Notes under the pieces: model-generated | What the model saw: the letters and a program-made list of their open reading frames with translations, nothing else | What the model was told of the DNA's origin: nothing | The model's database searches: none | Assembly (NCBI RefSeq): GCF_001613445.1 | Contig: NZ_BDCJ01000021.1 | Coordinates: forward strand, 38,934-102,933 | DNA: 64,000 bases | Direction of reading: 5' to 3' | DNA from: Nocardia grenadensis NBRC 108939 | Lineage (GTDB): Bacteria > Actinomycetota > Actinomycetes > Mycobacteriales > Mycobacteriaceae | Position numbers and translations under genes: made by a program | Shown: piece after piece, positions 36,335 to 44,913 of the stretch | Layout: every line of letters starts with the position of its first letter | How positions within the stretch are numbered: position 1 is the stretch's first letter

Positions 36335-36709
36335 TCAGTCCTTGGTCAGCCGGGTTTCGGTCTGCGCCGGGGTCTCCTCGGCGGCGGCGGGGGCGTCGGC
36401 GGAGTCGGTTGACTCGGCGCCCTCAGCGCTGTCACCAGCGGTTTCGTCGTCGGTATCGTCGACGCGCACGTCGCGGATGGCCGCACGTAGCCAGGTGGTC
36501 ACGACATCCTCGGCGATCTCGAGATCGACACTGGTGTCGTCGGCCTCGACCACGGTGCCGTACAGGCCCGAGGTGGTGGTGACCCGGTCACCGACCTTCA
36601 GGCTGTCCTGCATCTGGGCGACTTTGTCGGCCTCTTTCTTCTGGCGGCGCATGCCTAGGAACATCGGCACCAGCAGCGCGACCAGTATGAGCGGAAACAG
36701 CAGATCCAT
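36335..36709 (-). CDS. yajC: Sec translocase accessory subunit YajC
   Basis: A 124-residue protein with one N-terminal helix (LLFPLILVALLVPMFLGMRRQ) followed by the conserved LKVGDRVTTTSGLYGTV. The C-terminal about 40 residues are acidic and rich in Asp/Glu/Thr/Ala. It is a small partner of SecDF. The ATG at 36709 gives the family N-terminus; longer frames upstream cross the gap toward the divergent DivIVA-domain gene. Confidence 0.93.
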   Translation of the reverse strand: MDLLFPLILVALLVPMFLGMRRQKKEADKVAQMQDSLKVGDRVTTTSGLYGTVVEADDTSVDLEIAEDVVTTWLRAAIRDVRVDDTDDETAGDSAEGAESTDSADAPAAAEETPAQTETRLTKD

Positions 36710-36889
36710 GGTCGAAGTCAGTTCCTGATCTGGGTGGGGAGGGGGACAGGTACGCACACAGTCTGCCAGTTCTTCGGATCCGCGCCACACCCGCACGCCC
36801 CAACACGCGGTACCGGGGCGGAGCCGGGTGTGGCCCGGTGGCACATCTCACCCTCCGGCGAACACCCGGCGGGCAATGGCCGGCCCCGC

Positions 36890-36895
36890 GATAAT
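36890..36895 (+). promoter_or_regulatory. candidate -10 box for a leaderless transcript
   Basis: GATAAT lies six bases before the ATG at 36902. Transcription would begin at or next to the A of the start codon, as in the leaderless genes common in mycolata. No ribosome binding site precedes this ATG, which supports the idea. No good -35 is seen. Confidence 0.4.
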
Positions 36896-36901
36896 CGGCG
36901 G

Positions 36902-37147
36902 ATGACTCCCGAGGAAGTCCACGAGATCACTTTCGCGCGAGCGCCGTTCGGCCGCCGGGGCTACCGGGAACAGGATGTCGACGAACTGCTGGACCTCGTC
37001 GCCGCCGCGCTGCAGCGCCGCGTCACATTGACCCGCGAGATCCTGAACCGCGGGTTCCGGGCGCCGGCGGGATTGTTCGGGCGCGGCTACCACCCCGAGC
37101 AGGTGGACGCCTTCGTCGAGCGGGTGCGGCGCGAGTTCGGCTTCTGA
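36902..37147 (+). CDS. small DivIVA-domain protein
   Basis: An 81-residue protein made of two short DivIVA-like repeats, RAPFGRRGYREQDVDELLDLV (about 13-33) and APAGLFGRGYHPEQVDAFVE (about 54-73). The repeats fit the short DivIVA-domain models known from actinobacteria. It lacks the long coiled coil of Wag31, so it may bind membrane or Wag31 rather than polymerise itself. It is the only plus-strand gene between yajC and ruvB and is convergent with ruvB, 22 bp away. Confidence 0.82.
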   Translation: MTPEEVHEITFARAPFGRRGYREQDVDELLDLVAAALQRRVTLTREILNRGFRAPAGLFGRGYHPEQVDAFVERVRREFGF

Positions 37148-37169
37148 CCGGACGGCGGACCGCCGCCGT

Positions 37170-38258
37170 TCACTCGAACAGGTCGAGCGTCGGGTGGGGT
37201 TCCCGGCTCCGCACCTCCAGCCCTCCGAAGGCCAGGTCAGGGGGCGGTGTGAGACCCAGATGGGTCCAGGCGGCCGCGGTCGCCACCCGGCCGCGCGGGG
37301 TACGCGCGACCATCCCGGCCCGCACCAGGAACGGTTCGCACACCTCCTCGACCGTGGCGGGTTCCTCGCCGACCGCCACGGCCAGGGTCGATACGCCCAC
37401 CGGCCCTCCACCGAAACCCCGGACCAGGGCACCCAGCACCGCGCGGTCGAGCCGGTCCAGGCCCATCGGGTCGACGTCGTAGACCTCGAGCGCCGCCCGG
37501 GCGACCGCCAGGGTGATCATGCCGTCGGCCCGGACCTCGGCGTAGTCGCGCACCCGGCGCAAGAGCCGGTTGGCGATCCGGGGTGTCCCCCGGGAGCGGC
37601 CCGCGACCTCGGTGGCGGCATCGGTATCGATGCCCACACCGAGGATCTGCGCGGAGCGCTGCAGGATGAGCAGCAGTTCGTCGGGTTCGTAGAAGTCCAT
37701 ATGGCCGGTGAAACCGAACCGGTCGCGCAGCGGGCCGGTGAGCGCACCCGCGCGGGTGGTGGCCCCCACCAGGGTGAACGGCGCGATATCGAGCGGAATC
37801 GACGTCGCGCCCGGCCCCTTGCCGACCACCACATCGACCCGGAAATCCTCCATCGCCAGATAGAGCATCTCCTCGGCGGGCCGGGCCATGCGGTGGATCT
37901 CGTCGATGAACAGCACGTCTCCGGCGACCAGGTTGCTGAGCATGGCGGCCAGATCGCCCGCGCGTTCCAGGGCCGGTCCGGAGGTGATGCGCAACGCGGT
38001 CCCGAGTTCGGTGGCGATGATCATCGCCAGGCTCGTCTTACCCAGGCCCGGCGGACCCGACAGCAGGATGTGATCGGGGGTACCGCCACGCGCCCGGGCG
38101 CCGCGCAGCACCAGGGCGAGCTGTTCACGTACCCGCGGCTGACCGATGAAGCCGTCGAGCGAGGTGGGGCGTAATCCGGAGTCGGTATCCCCGTCGGAGG
38201 CCAGGTAGCCGGCGCTGACCGGCGATTCCGGGGTGTCTTGGTCGTCGTCGTATTCCAT
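37170..38258 (-). CDS. ruvB: Holliday junction branch migration ATPase RuvB
   Basis: A 362-residue AAA+ motor. RPTSLDGFIGQPRVREQL, Walker A LSGPPGLGKTSLAM, Walker B DVLFIDEIHRM, sensor 1 LVGATTRAG and the arginine-finger region are all in place, followed by the winged-helix C-terminus. With RuvA it migrates Holliday junctions for RuvC to cleave. It starts 6 bp after ruvA, completing ruvC-ruvA-ruvB. Confidence 0.97.
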   Translation of the reverse strand: MEYDDDQDTPESPVSAGYLASDGDTDSGLRPTSLDGFIGQPRVREQLALVLRGARARGGTPDHILLSGPPGLGKTSLAMIIATELGTALRITSGPALERAGDLAAMLSNLVAGDVLFIDEIHRMARPAEEMLYLAMEDFRVDVVVGKGPGATSIPLDIAPFTLVGATTRAGALTGPLRDRFGFTGHMDFYEPDELLLILQRSAQILGVGIDTDAATEVAGRSRGTPRIANRLLRRVRDYAEVRADGMITLAVARAALEVYDVDPMGLDRLDRAVLGALVRGFGGGPVGVSTLAVAVGEEPATVEEVCEPFLVRAGMVARTPRGRVATAAAWTHLGLTPPPDLAFGGLEVRSREPHPTLDLFE

Positions 38259-38264
38259 TGCTGC

Positions 38265-38867
38265 CTAGCGGTTCCGGCCCAACATCCCGAGCGCGGCGCG
38301 CAGCGCGGCCGAATTACCCGCGGCGGGGTTCTCGGCCAGCACCGCGTCCACGGCCGGTTCGGCCTGTTTGAGCGGGAACCCGAGACCGGCGAGGGCTTCC
38401 ACGACCTGATCGCGGACGGGAGTGTGCACCGGTGCGGCAGTGGCCGCACCGCCGGCGGGTACCGGCACCAGGTTCACCTTGTCCCGCAGTTCCACGACCA
38501 TCCGCTCGGCGCCGCGTTTACCGATCCCGGGCACCCGGGTGAGGGCCGCGATATCGCCCGCGGCCAGTGCCTTGCGCAGCGCCTCGGGTTCCAGTACCGC
38601 CAGCACCGCCATGGCCAGCCGCGGGCCCACCCCGGACACGGTCTGCAACAGACCGAACAGATCACGCGACTCGGTGTCGGCGAATCCGTACAGGGTCATC
38701 GAATCCTCGCGCACGATCAATGCGGTGAACAGCGTGGCCTCGGCACCACGGGTGAGACCGGCCAAGGTCGCGGGGGTGGCGTTGAGCTGATATCCGACTC
38801 CCGAGGCCTCCAGGACGACATGATCGAGGGCGAGTTCCAGGACTTCGCCGCGTAGAGACGCGATCAC
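38265..38867 (-). CDS. ruvA: Holliday junction DNA-binding subunit RuvA
   Basis: A 200-residue protein with the N-terminal OB fold (MIASLRGEVLELALDHVVLE), the helix-hairpin-helix pair (LQTVSGVGPRLAMAVL, TRVPGIGKRGAERMVVEL) and the C-terminal RuvB-binding domain (ALAGLGFPLKQAEPAVDAVL). Its GTG start overlaps the ruvC stop (GTGA). Confidence 0.96.
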   Translation of the reverse strand: MIASLRGEVLELALDHVVLEASGVGYQLNATPATLAGLTRGAEATLFTALIVREDSMTLYGFADTESRDLFGLLQTVSGVGPRLAMAVLAVLEPEALRKALAAGDIAALTRVPGIGKRGAERMVVELRDKVNLVPVPAGGAATAAPVHTPVRDQVVEALAGLGFPLKQAEPAVDAVLAENPAAGNSAALRAALGMLGRNR

Positions 38868-39433
38868 CCGCGTACCGCCTTCCGCTGCTGTTCGAGTCGT
38901 TGTGTGTACTGCTTCCGGGCCCGTTCGGCCAGGGCTTCGGCCCGTGCGATCCGCTCCAGCAGCGGCGCCCGCCAGCAGTGGCAGATGGCGAGTGCCAGCG
39001 CGTCGGCGGCATCGGCCGGTTTGGGCGGGGCCGCGAGCCCGAGGATCCGGGTGACCATGGCCGTCACCTGTTTCTTGTCCGCACCGCCGTTACCGGTGAC
39101 GGCCGCCTTCACCTCACTGGGAGTATGGAACATGACCGGGATATCGCGGCGCGCGGCCGCCAGTGCGATGACCCCGCCCGCCTGTGCGGTGCCCATGGCG
39201 GTGCGCACATTGTGCTGCGCGAACACCCGCTCGATCGCCACCACTTCGGGTCGGTGGGTTTCCATCCACTCCTCGGCGGCATCGGATATCCGCAGCAGTC
39301 GCCGGGCCAGGTCCATCTCGGCCGGTGTGCGGACCACATCCACCGCGATCGCCCGCACGGTGCGCCCCGCGCCCCCTTCGACCATGCTCACCCCACACCG
39401 GGTGAGCCCGGGGTCGACGCCCATCACCCGCAC
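38864..39433 (-). CDS. ruvC: Holliday junction endonuclease RuvC
   Basis: A 189-residue RNase H-fold nuclease. The first catalytic aspartate is in VMGVDPGLTRCG, then VAIERVFAQHNVRTAMGTAQ, and the last acidic pair is in PADAADALALAICH. The C-terminus adds a basic tail. The GTG at 39433, preceded by GGGAAGGGA, gives the usual N-terminus (VRVMGVDPG). First gene of the ruvCAB operon. Confidence 0.96.
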   Translation of the reverse strand: MRVMGVDPGLTRCGVSMVEGGAGRTVRAIAVDVVRTPAEMDLARRLLRISDAAEEWMETHRPEVVAIERVFAQHNVRTAMGTAQAGGVIALAAARRDIPVMFHTPSEVKAAVTGNGGADKKQVTAMVTRILGLAAPPKPADAADALALAICHCWRAPLLERIARAEALAERARKQYTQRLEQQRKAVRG

Positions 39434-39527
39434 CGACGAATCCCTTCCCAGAACGAACAGTTGTTCGAAGTCTAGTGCAGGACCGGGTATCTCGGTGCCA
39501 GGGACACGGGCCGGGGTCGACGGGGGC

Positions 39528-40052
39528 TCAGCGGCCCAGCTGCGCTGCGAAGATGTCGTACGCGGCGGCGTCGTAGAGCACGAACCGCACTTCCTCGACC
39601 CGGGTCGAGGTGGCCCGGACGGCGTCGATCGCGATCCGAGCCCCGTCGTCCATCGGCCAGCGGTACCCACCGGTGGAGATCGCCGGGAACGCGACCGTCC
39701 GCGCGCCCAGTTCGTCCGCCACCCGCAGCGATTCGCGATAGCAGGAAGCCAGCAGCGGGGCGAGCTGTGCCGCGCGGTCGCCGCGGGCCGACCACACCGG
39801 GCCGACCGCATGAACGACCCATCGGGCCGGCAGATCGCCGGCCGTGGTCGCCACTGCCTGCCCGGTGGGCAGTCCGCGGGGGTAGTCGGTCTCCCGTAGC
39901 CGCCGGCATTCGGCCAGGATCGCGGGCCCTCCGCGCCGGTGTATCGCGCCGTCCACACCCCCGCCGCCGAGCAGTTCCGAGTTGGCGGCATTGACCACCG
40001 CGTCGACCTGCTGCTCGGTGATATCCCCGTGCACGAGAGTCACAGCGACCAT
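39528..40052 (-). CDS. macrodomain protein (probable O-acetyl-ADP-ribose deacetylase)
   Basis: A 174-residue macrodomain. VTLVHGDITEQQVDAVVNAAN and LLGGGGVDGAIHRRGGPAI form the ADP-ribose pocket, with VAFPAISTGGYRWP as the distal loop. The NAAN, GGGGVDGAIH and phosphate-loop features are those of MacroD-type hydrolases that remove ADP-ribose from proteins or hydrolyse O-acetyl-ADP-ribose. It lies 94 bp upstream of ruvC in the same direction, so it could be co-transcribed; a DNA-damage link is inference. Confidence 0.9.
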   Translation of the reverse strand: MVAVTLVHGDITEQQVDAVVNAANSELLGGGGVDGAIHRRGGPAILAECRRLRETDYPRGLPTGQAVATTAGDLPARWVVHAVGPVWSARGDRAAQLAPLLASCYRESLRVADELGARTVAFPAISTGGYRWPMDDGARIAIDAVRATSTRVEEVRFVLYDAAAYDIFAAQLGR

Positions 40053-40163
40053 GCCGCCATTGTGCCGCCGCCCGCCACCCCCGATCCGGTGGCACGCCCG
40101 TGGTCCCTCGATCCTGCGTGCCCGGCGCGCATGACCCGCCCCGCAGCGCCCCTGGACAAACGC

Positions 40164-40179
40164 GTAACCAACTGGTTAC
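40164..40179. promoter_or_regulatory. operator and promoter of the ArsR/SRPBCC pair
   Basis: GTAACCA and TGGTTAC form a perfect inverted repeat with a 2-base spacer. Its right arm overlaps a TACTCT box (40177-40182) placed seven bases before the GTG start at 40189. An ArsR-type repressor binding here would block its own transcription. Confidence 0.6.
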
Positions 40180-40188
40180 TCTTTGCTC

Positions 40189-40590
40189 GTGGACGAGGTA
40201 GCCGCGGCAATCGCCGACCCGGTACGGCGGGAGATCCTCGAGATGCTGCGCGGCACCCGCCGCACCGCGGGCGCGATCGCCGACCGGTTCCCGATCAGCC
40301 GGCCCGCGATCAGCCGGCATCTCCGGGTACTACGCGACAGCGGCCTGGTCCGCGACGAACTGGTGGGACGGCAGCGCTACTACACCCTGGACACCGCACC
40401 GCTACGCGAAATACGCACCTGGCTCGCCGCCCTGGACGAACCGGCGGCGTGGGAACACCGGCTGGACGCACTGGCCACCGAGGTCCACCGGACCCGCCGT
40501 GAGCGCAGATCGACCGCCGAGCAATCCCCTATCGGGCCACAACGCCGGGATCCCCTGAAAATTTCCGACCACGAGGAGAACTCGGCATGA
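40189..40590 (+). CDS. ArsR-family transcriptional regulator
   Basis: A 133-residue winged-helix repressor. ADPVRREILEMLRGTRRTAG and ISRPAISRHLRVLRDSGLV (recognition helix) are typical; there is no cysteine-based metal site, so it is of the non-metal type that accompanies SRPBCC proteins. The GTG at 40189 fits a leaderless start after the TACTCT box; a TTG two codons earlier is an alternative. Its stop overlaps the next start (ATGA), so the pair is one operon. It probably represses itself and its partner through the palindrome upstream. Confidence 0.88.
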   Translation: MDEVAAAIADPVRREILEMLRGTRRTAGAIADRFPISRPAISRHLRVLRDSGLVRDELVGRQRYYTLDTAPLREIRTWLAALDEPAAWEHRLDALATEVHRTRRERRSTAEQSPIGPQRRDPLKISDHEENSA

Positions 40591-41081
40591 CCATCCACCC
40601 CACCGGACGCCTGGAGAACACACCGGCCGGCCACGATCTGGTCCTCACGCGGACCTATCGCGCACCCATCACGGACGTCTGGGCCAGTATCACCGAATCC
40701 GAGCGCACCGCCCGCTGGTTCGGGCCGTGGCAGGGCGAGCCCGGACCGGGCCGGACGATACGGGTGCGGTTGTCCTACGAAGAGGGGCAGCCCTGGAGCG
40801 AGTACACGGTCGACGCGTGCGACCCGCCACGTCATCTCGCCCTGCGCACCGTCGACGAGCACGGCAGCTGGCAGCTCGAGGTCACCCTCACCGAACACGA
40901 GGGGCTGACCGAGCTCGTGTTCGTCCATCATCTGATCTCGACCGAACAGCTACCCGAGATCGGGCCGGGCTGGGACTACTACCTGGATGCGCTCGGTGCG
41001 TCGCGCACGGATGCGCGACGCCCCGACTTCGACGACTACTACCCCGCCCTGCGAGATCACTACGCCGGGCTGGCCGGCTAG
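40587..41081 (+). CDS. SRPBCC (AHSA1-like) domain protein
   Basis: A 164-residue START-like/AHSA1 protein. LTRTYRAPITDVWASITE and ARWFGPWQGEPGPG form the start of the helix-grip fold, and a C-terminal helix contains GPGWDYYLDALGA. These proteins bind a hydrophobic ligand; the substrate is unknown. Its TAG stop shares the sequence CTAG with the stop of the convergent yebC-like gene, so the genes overlap by four bases. Confidence 0.88.
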   Translation: MTIHPTGRLENTPAGHDLVLTRTYRAPITDVWASITESERTARWFGPWQGEPGPGRTIRVRLSYEEGQPWSEYTVDACDPPRHLALRTVDEHGSWQLEVTLTEHEGLTELVFVHHLISTEQLPEIGPGWDYYLDALGASRTDARRPDFDDYYPALRDHYAGLAG

Positions 41082-41833
41082 TCGGCGTCCAGTTCGGCCA
41101 GTACCTCGTCGGAGATATCGACATTGGTGTACACGTTCTGGACGTCGTCGCTGTCCTCCAGCGCGTCGACCAGTTTGAACACCTTGCGGGCACCGTCCGC
41201 GTCGACCGCGACACTCACCGACGGCTGGAACCCGGATTCGGCGGAGTCGTAGTCGATATCGGACGACTGCAGCGCCTTGCGGACCTCGATCAGATCGCCG
41301 GGCTCGCTGATGATCTCGAAGGATTCACCGAGGTCGTTGACCTCCTCGGCGCCGGCATCCAGCACCGCCATCAGCACATCGTCCTCGGACAGACCGTTCT
41401 TCTCCAGAGTGACGATGCCCTTGCGGTGGAACAGGTAGGACACCGATCCCGGATCGGCCATGTTCCCGCCGTTGCGGGTCATGGCGACGCGCACCTCGCC
41501 GGCGGCCCGGTTGCGGTTGTCGGTGAGGCATTCGATCAGGACGGCGACACCGTTGGGGCCGTAGCCCTCGTACATGATGGTCTGCCAGTCGGCGCCGCCG
41601 GCTTCCTCGCCACCGCCGCGCTTACGTGCCCGCTCGATATTGTCGTTGGGAACCGACGATTTCTTGGCCTTCTGGATGGCGTCGAACAGCGTCGGGTTGC
41701 CTTCCGGATCGCCACCGCCGGTCCGGGCCGCCACCTCGATGTTCTTGATCAGCTTGGCGAAGAGCTTGCCACGCTTAGCATCGATCGCCGCCTTCTTGTG
41801 CTTGGTGGTGGCCCATTTGGAGTGGCCGCTCAT
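41078..41833 (-). CDS. YebC/PmpR-type regulatory protein
   Basis: A 251-residue protein with the family start MSGHSKWATTKHKKAAIDAKRG (shown here to residue 22) split by its usual features: KLFAKLIKNIEVAAR, ERARKRGGG and IMYEGYGPNGVAVLIE. YebC proteins act in translation at proline stretches or as DNA-binding regulators. It is followed upstream by pdxT (12 bp), as in mycobacteria (Rv2603c, Rv2604c). Confidence 0.94.
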   Translation of the reverse strand: MSGHSKWATTKHKKAAIDAKRGKLFAKLIKNIEVAARTGGGDPEGNPTLFDAIQKAKKSSVPNDNIERARKRGGGEEAGGADWQTIMYEGYGPNGVAVLIECLTDNRNRAAGEVRVAMTRNGGNMADPGSVSYLFHRKGIVTLEKNGLSEDDVLMAVLDAGAEEVNDLGESFEIISEPGDLIEVRKALQSSDIDYDSAESGFQPSVSVAVDADGARKVFKLVDALEDSDDVQNVYTNVDISDEVLAELDAD

Positions 41834-41845
41834 TCCCTACTTCCT

Positions 41846-42535
41846 TCAGGTCGATGGCACGGTATCGCTGGACAACGCTACGCCACGGACCAGATCGACG
41901 AACATTCGGTGCACACGGTGATCACCGGTGACTTCCGGGTGGAAGGCCGTGGCCACGACCCGCCCCTGCCGGACGGCGACGATTCGGTCGGCGGCCGGAC
42001 CGCTCGGCACCCGGGCCAGCACCTCTACGGCCGCACCTGCCCGTTCGACCCACGGCGCGCGGATGAACACCGCCCGGACCGGGCCGCCGGGCAGCCCGGC
42101 GAATTCGACATCGGTTTCGAACGAGTCGACCTGTCGCCCGAAGGCGTTGCGCCGCACCGTCATATCGATTCCGTCGAGATGTTTCGCGTCGGCACGGGTA
42201 TCGAGCACCTCGCTCGCCAGCAGGATCATCCCGGCGCAGGACCCGAACGCCGGCATCCCGGCGCGCAGCCGGGCACGCAACGGTTCGAGCAGTTCGAAGA
42301 TCTCGAGCAGTTTGCTGATCGCCGTGGACTCCCCGCCGGGCAGGACCAGCGCGTCGACGGCGGCCAACTCGTCCGGGCGGCGGACCAGGACCGGACGGGC
42401 ACCGCATGCGGCGAGCACCGCGATATGTTCCCGGATATCGCCCTGCAGGGCCAGCACGCCGATAGTGGGCTGGTCGGGCGCGGCACCGGCTTCCGGTGCG
42501 GCTGCCACTTCCGGGGACACCGCAGACTCGTTCAC
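41846..42535 (-). CDS. pdxT: pyridoxal 5'-phosphate synthase glutaminase subunit
   Basis: A 229-residue class I glutamine amidotransferase that supplies ammonia to PdxS. IGVLALQGDIREHI, LPGGESTAISKL, the nucleophile in PAFGSCAGMILLA and the His/Glu pair in ATAFHPEVTGD are present. About 24 extra Ala/Pro-rich residues precede the domain; a later start is possible. PdxS is encoded about 3 kb away rather than adjacent. Confidence 0.94.
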   Translation of the reverse strand: MNESAVSPEVAAAPEAGAAPDQPTIGVLALQGDIREHIAVLAACGARPVLVRRPDELAAVDALVLPGGESTAISKLLEIFELLEPLRARLRAGMPAFGSCAGMILLASEVLDTRADAKHLDGIDMTVRRNAFGRQVDSFETDVEFAGLPGGPVRAVFIRAPWVERAGAAVEVLARVPSGPAADRIVAVRQGRVVATAFHPEVTGDHRVHRMFVDLVRGVALSSDTVPST

Positions 42536-42604
42536 GTGTGCGAGCTTACGAGCCGGACCGGTGTGCGCGGGGTCACGCCGGCGCCGGACCGACGAACCGT
42601 CCGC

Positions 42605-43423
42605 TCAGGAACGCAGCGTCCGGGTCAGACCCTCCTGCACCACCGCGGCCACCAGTCGGCCGTCGCGATCGAAGATCTTCCCGCCGGTCAGGGCGCGGCC
42701 GAAACCGGCCGATGGCGACGACTGGTCGTAGAGCAGCCAGTCGTCGGTACGGAACGGGCGCAGGAACCACATCGCGTGATCGAGCGAGGCGTTCTGGGTG
42801 GGTTCGTCGGGATGGGTGACTTTGGAGGAGCCGAGCAGCGTCATATCGCTCATATAGGCGAGCGTGCACACATGGAACAGCGGATCGTCGGGCAGCGGAT
42901 GCCGGTAGCGGAACCACACCTGCTGCGGGGAGACCACCCCGGGCCGCTGGGTCACCTGGTCCTGCGGCACCGGGCGGATATCCCAGTGCTCCCATTCCCG
43001 CATGGCCCACAGCCGCTCCGGATCCATGCTGGTCGCGGCGTCGGGAAGATCGTTCGGCGGCGCCACATCGGCCATCTCGTCCTGATGCGACGGCCCCTCG
43101 TCACCGATGTGGAAGGACGCCGACATGGTGAATATGGCGTCACCGTCCTGCACCCCGGTGACGCGGCGGGTGCAGAAGGAGCGACCGTCCCGGACCCGGT
43201 CCACCAGGTAGACGGTGGGCGCGCCGGGATTACCAGGGCGCAGGAAGTAGCCGTGCAGCGAATGGACCTGGAACCGCGGCTCCACCGTGCGCACCGCCGA
43301 CACCAGCGCCTGGCCCGCCACCTGGCCGCCGAACGTACGCGGCAGCTGGGTTTTGGTGGACGCGCCGCGGAAAATATCCCGCTCGAGGCGTTCGATCTCC
43401 AGTGCCTCTTCGATAGTCGCCAT
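42605..43423 (-). CDS. tesB: acyl-CoA thioesterase II
   Basis: A 272-residue double hot-dog thioesterase that hydrolyses acyl-CoA. RTFGGQVAGQALVSAV and SLHGYFLRPG mark the first hot-dog and SLDHAMWFLRPF with DWLLYDQSSPSA the second, including the Asp and Gln/Ser catalytic positions. It lies between pdxT and pdxS as in M. tuberculosis (Rv2605c). Confidence 0.92.
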   Translation of the reverse strand: MATIEEALEIERLERDIFRGASTKTQLPRTFGGQVAGQALVSAVRTVEPRFQVHSLHGYFLRPGNPGAPTVYLVDRVRDGRSFCTRRVTGVQDGDAIFTMSASFHIGDEGPSHQDEMADVAPPNDLPDAATSMDPERLWAMREWEHWDIRPVPQDQVTQRPGVVSPQQVWFRYRHPLPDDPLFHVCTLAYMSDMTLLGSSKVTHPDEPTQNASLDHAMWFLRPFRTDDWLLYDQSSPSAGFGRALTGGKIFDRDGRLVAAVVQEGLTRTLRS

Positions 43424-43517
43424 CCGCTGACATTATCCCGAGCCCCTGATTTCCCACGATCCGGTCGCGGGTAATCCCCGTCACCGACCGCCCGGCCGGA
43501 CCTGCTGTGATGGTCCG

Positions 43518-44132
43518 GTGCCGCGTTTCACACCGACGACCCCCGACGCCCTCGCCGAACTACTGACCCGGGACCTGCGGACGCTGGAGGGGTACCGGGT
43601 GGTCGGCGTCGACGGCGCCGACGCGGCCCGCCCGCTCGGGTTCGCGGACCGCGCCGCCGAGCGGGTACGGGCCGACGGTCGGCCCGCCGAAACGGTGTCG
43701 CTGCACGATTACGTCCGGCCTGCCTCGCTGCGAATGGAGTTCGGCCGCGACGAGACGTCGTATCGCACGAGTTGGTTCGACTATCCGGCGCTGCGGCGCG
43801 AAGTAATCGATGCGGTGCACCGAACCGGTACCTGGCTGCCCGCACTGTGGGACGAGGCCGCCGACCGCTCCGCACGGGCCTGCCGGCGCACCGCGCTGCC
43901 CGGAACGGTCCTGTTCGTGGCGGGCCCCATGCTGCTGGGTCGCGACCTGCCCTTCGACCGCGCCGTCCACCTCGACCTCAGCGCGGGCGCGCTCACCCGC
44001 AGCACCCCGGACGAAGATTTCTGGACCGTACCGGCCCTGCTCGCCCATGACCGCGAAAACAGCGAGGCAGCAGAATATTTCGTGCGCTGGGACCATCCCG
44101 ACCGGCCGGCTCTGCGGACTGGCACCAGCTGA
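43518..44132 (+). CDS. uridine kinase-like protein with degenerate P-loop
   Basis: A 204-residue protein related to uridine kinase-type nucleoside kinases. The strand and loop YRVVGVDGADAARPLGFADR sit where active kinases read GVDGxxGAGKTT, so the Gly-Lys-Thr of Walker A is missing. Later landmarks remain: DYPALRREVIDAV-like FDYPALRREVID, VLFVAGPMLLGRDLPFD and HLDLS. The GTG at 43518 is used. It probably no longer phosphorylates, or uses another site. It lies in the short accessory insert between tesB and pdxS. Confidence 0.78.
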   Translation: MPRFTPTTPDALAELLTRDLRTLEGYRVVGVDGADAARPLGFADRAAERVRADGRPAETVSLHDYVRPASLRMEFGRDETSYRTSWFDYPALRREVIDAVHRTGTWLPALWDEAADRSARACRRTALPGTVLFVAGPMLLGRDLPFDRAVHLDLSAGALTRSTPDEDFWTVPALLAHDRENSEAAEYFVRWDHPDRPALRTGTS

Positions 44133-44371
44133 CCGCACGACAGCCGGCTCATCTGCCGCTACATGCCGGGTGCCGGCAGGAGCCGAGCCGTCTCGACATC
44201 CCTGCGGAATACACGCGGCGCACACGACCTCCTGCCCGGCGGGGGTCTCGCTGCGGCGGACCACAGCTGCGCGCCACTCGCGCCGGGCCCGGATCGAGGC
44301 TCCTCGCCGCCGCAGGTGCCGATACCTCGGACCAGACCGCAGCCGCCGTCCGCGTGCAGAACGTACCGGTG

Positions 44372-44442
44372 TTCCGAAGGTTCGAACAGTGACGTGGCGA
44401 CCGACATACGCCCGAGACTTCCGAACACGTTCCGAATACCAT
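44372..44442 (+). promoter_or_regulatory. operator repeats and -10 box of the toxin-antitoxin operon
   Basis: TTCCGAA occurs at 44372-44378, 44419-44425 and 44430-44436; the last two are 11 bp apart, one helical turn. They abut TACCAT (44437-44442), a -10-like box six bases before the GTG at 44449. Such repeats fit binding of the antitoxin to its own promoter. Confidence 0.5.
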
Positions 44443-44448
44443 GGGTTC

Positions 44449-44913
44449 GTGAGCATCGCAGCAGACCGGCCCGTGGCAACCCGGCGTTCCTCGGACCTGA
44501 GCAAGCACTCCGCCGAAGTCTTCGCCGAGGCCGAGGATCACCCCGTGACGGTGACTCGGCGCGACGGCGAAGCGCTGGTACTGATGTCGCAGCGCGAGGC
44601 CGAGGGCCGCGCCCGCCTGCTGAACTTCGCCGCGCAGCTCATCACGGTCACGCTCGATGACCGCGGTTCGCTCGCCGAGCGCATGTCCAAGGCATTTCCC
44701 TGGATGCTCGCCCTGTCGCCGGCGGACCGGGATTCCTGCGCCCAGGCTCTCGTCGACGCCGCACGCGCGTCGTTCTCCACCGACCAGCCACATCTGGCGA
44801 TCGCCGAGCTGACCTCCTGGAAGGAGACAGCCACGGCTATCGCGGCCGGGCTCGGTAGCGCCGACCTCGAGTGGCTCGACGAGGACGCGCCCGTGGAGCG
44901 TCCTCGATCGTGA
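44449..44913 (+). CDS. Phd-like antitoxin of a type II toxin-antitoxin pair
   Basis: A 154-residue protein whose N-terminal half has the Phd/YefM fold: ATRRSSDLSKHSAEVFAEAE and HPVTVTRRDGEALVLMSQRE. The C-terminal half (from about residue 65) is an acidic helical extension that should wrap the toxin. Transcription from the TACCAT box would be leaderless at this GTG. Its stop overlaps the toxin start (GTGA). Antitoxins of this type usually repress their own operon. Confidence 0.85.
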   Translation: MSIAADRPVATRRSSDLSKHSAEVFAEAEDHPVTVTRRDGEALVLMSQREAEGRARLLNFAAQLITVTLDDRGSLAERMSKAFPWMLALSPADRDSCAQALVDAARASFSTDQPHLAIAELTSWKETATAIAAGLGSADLEWLDEDAPVERPRS

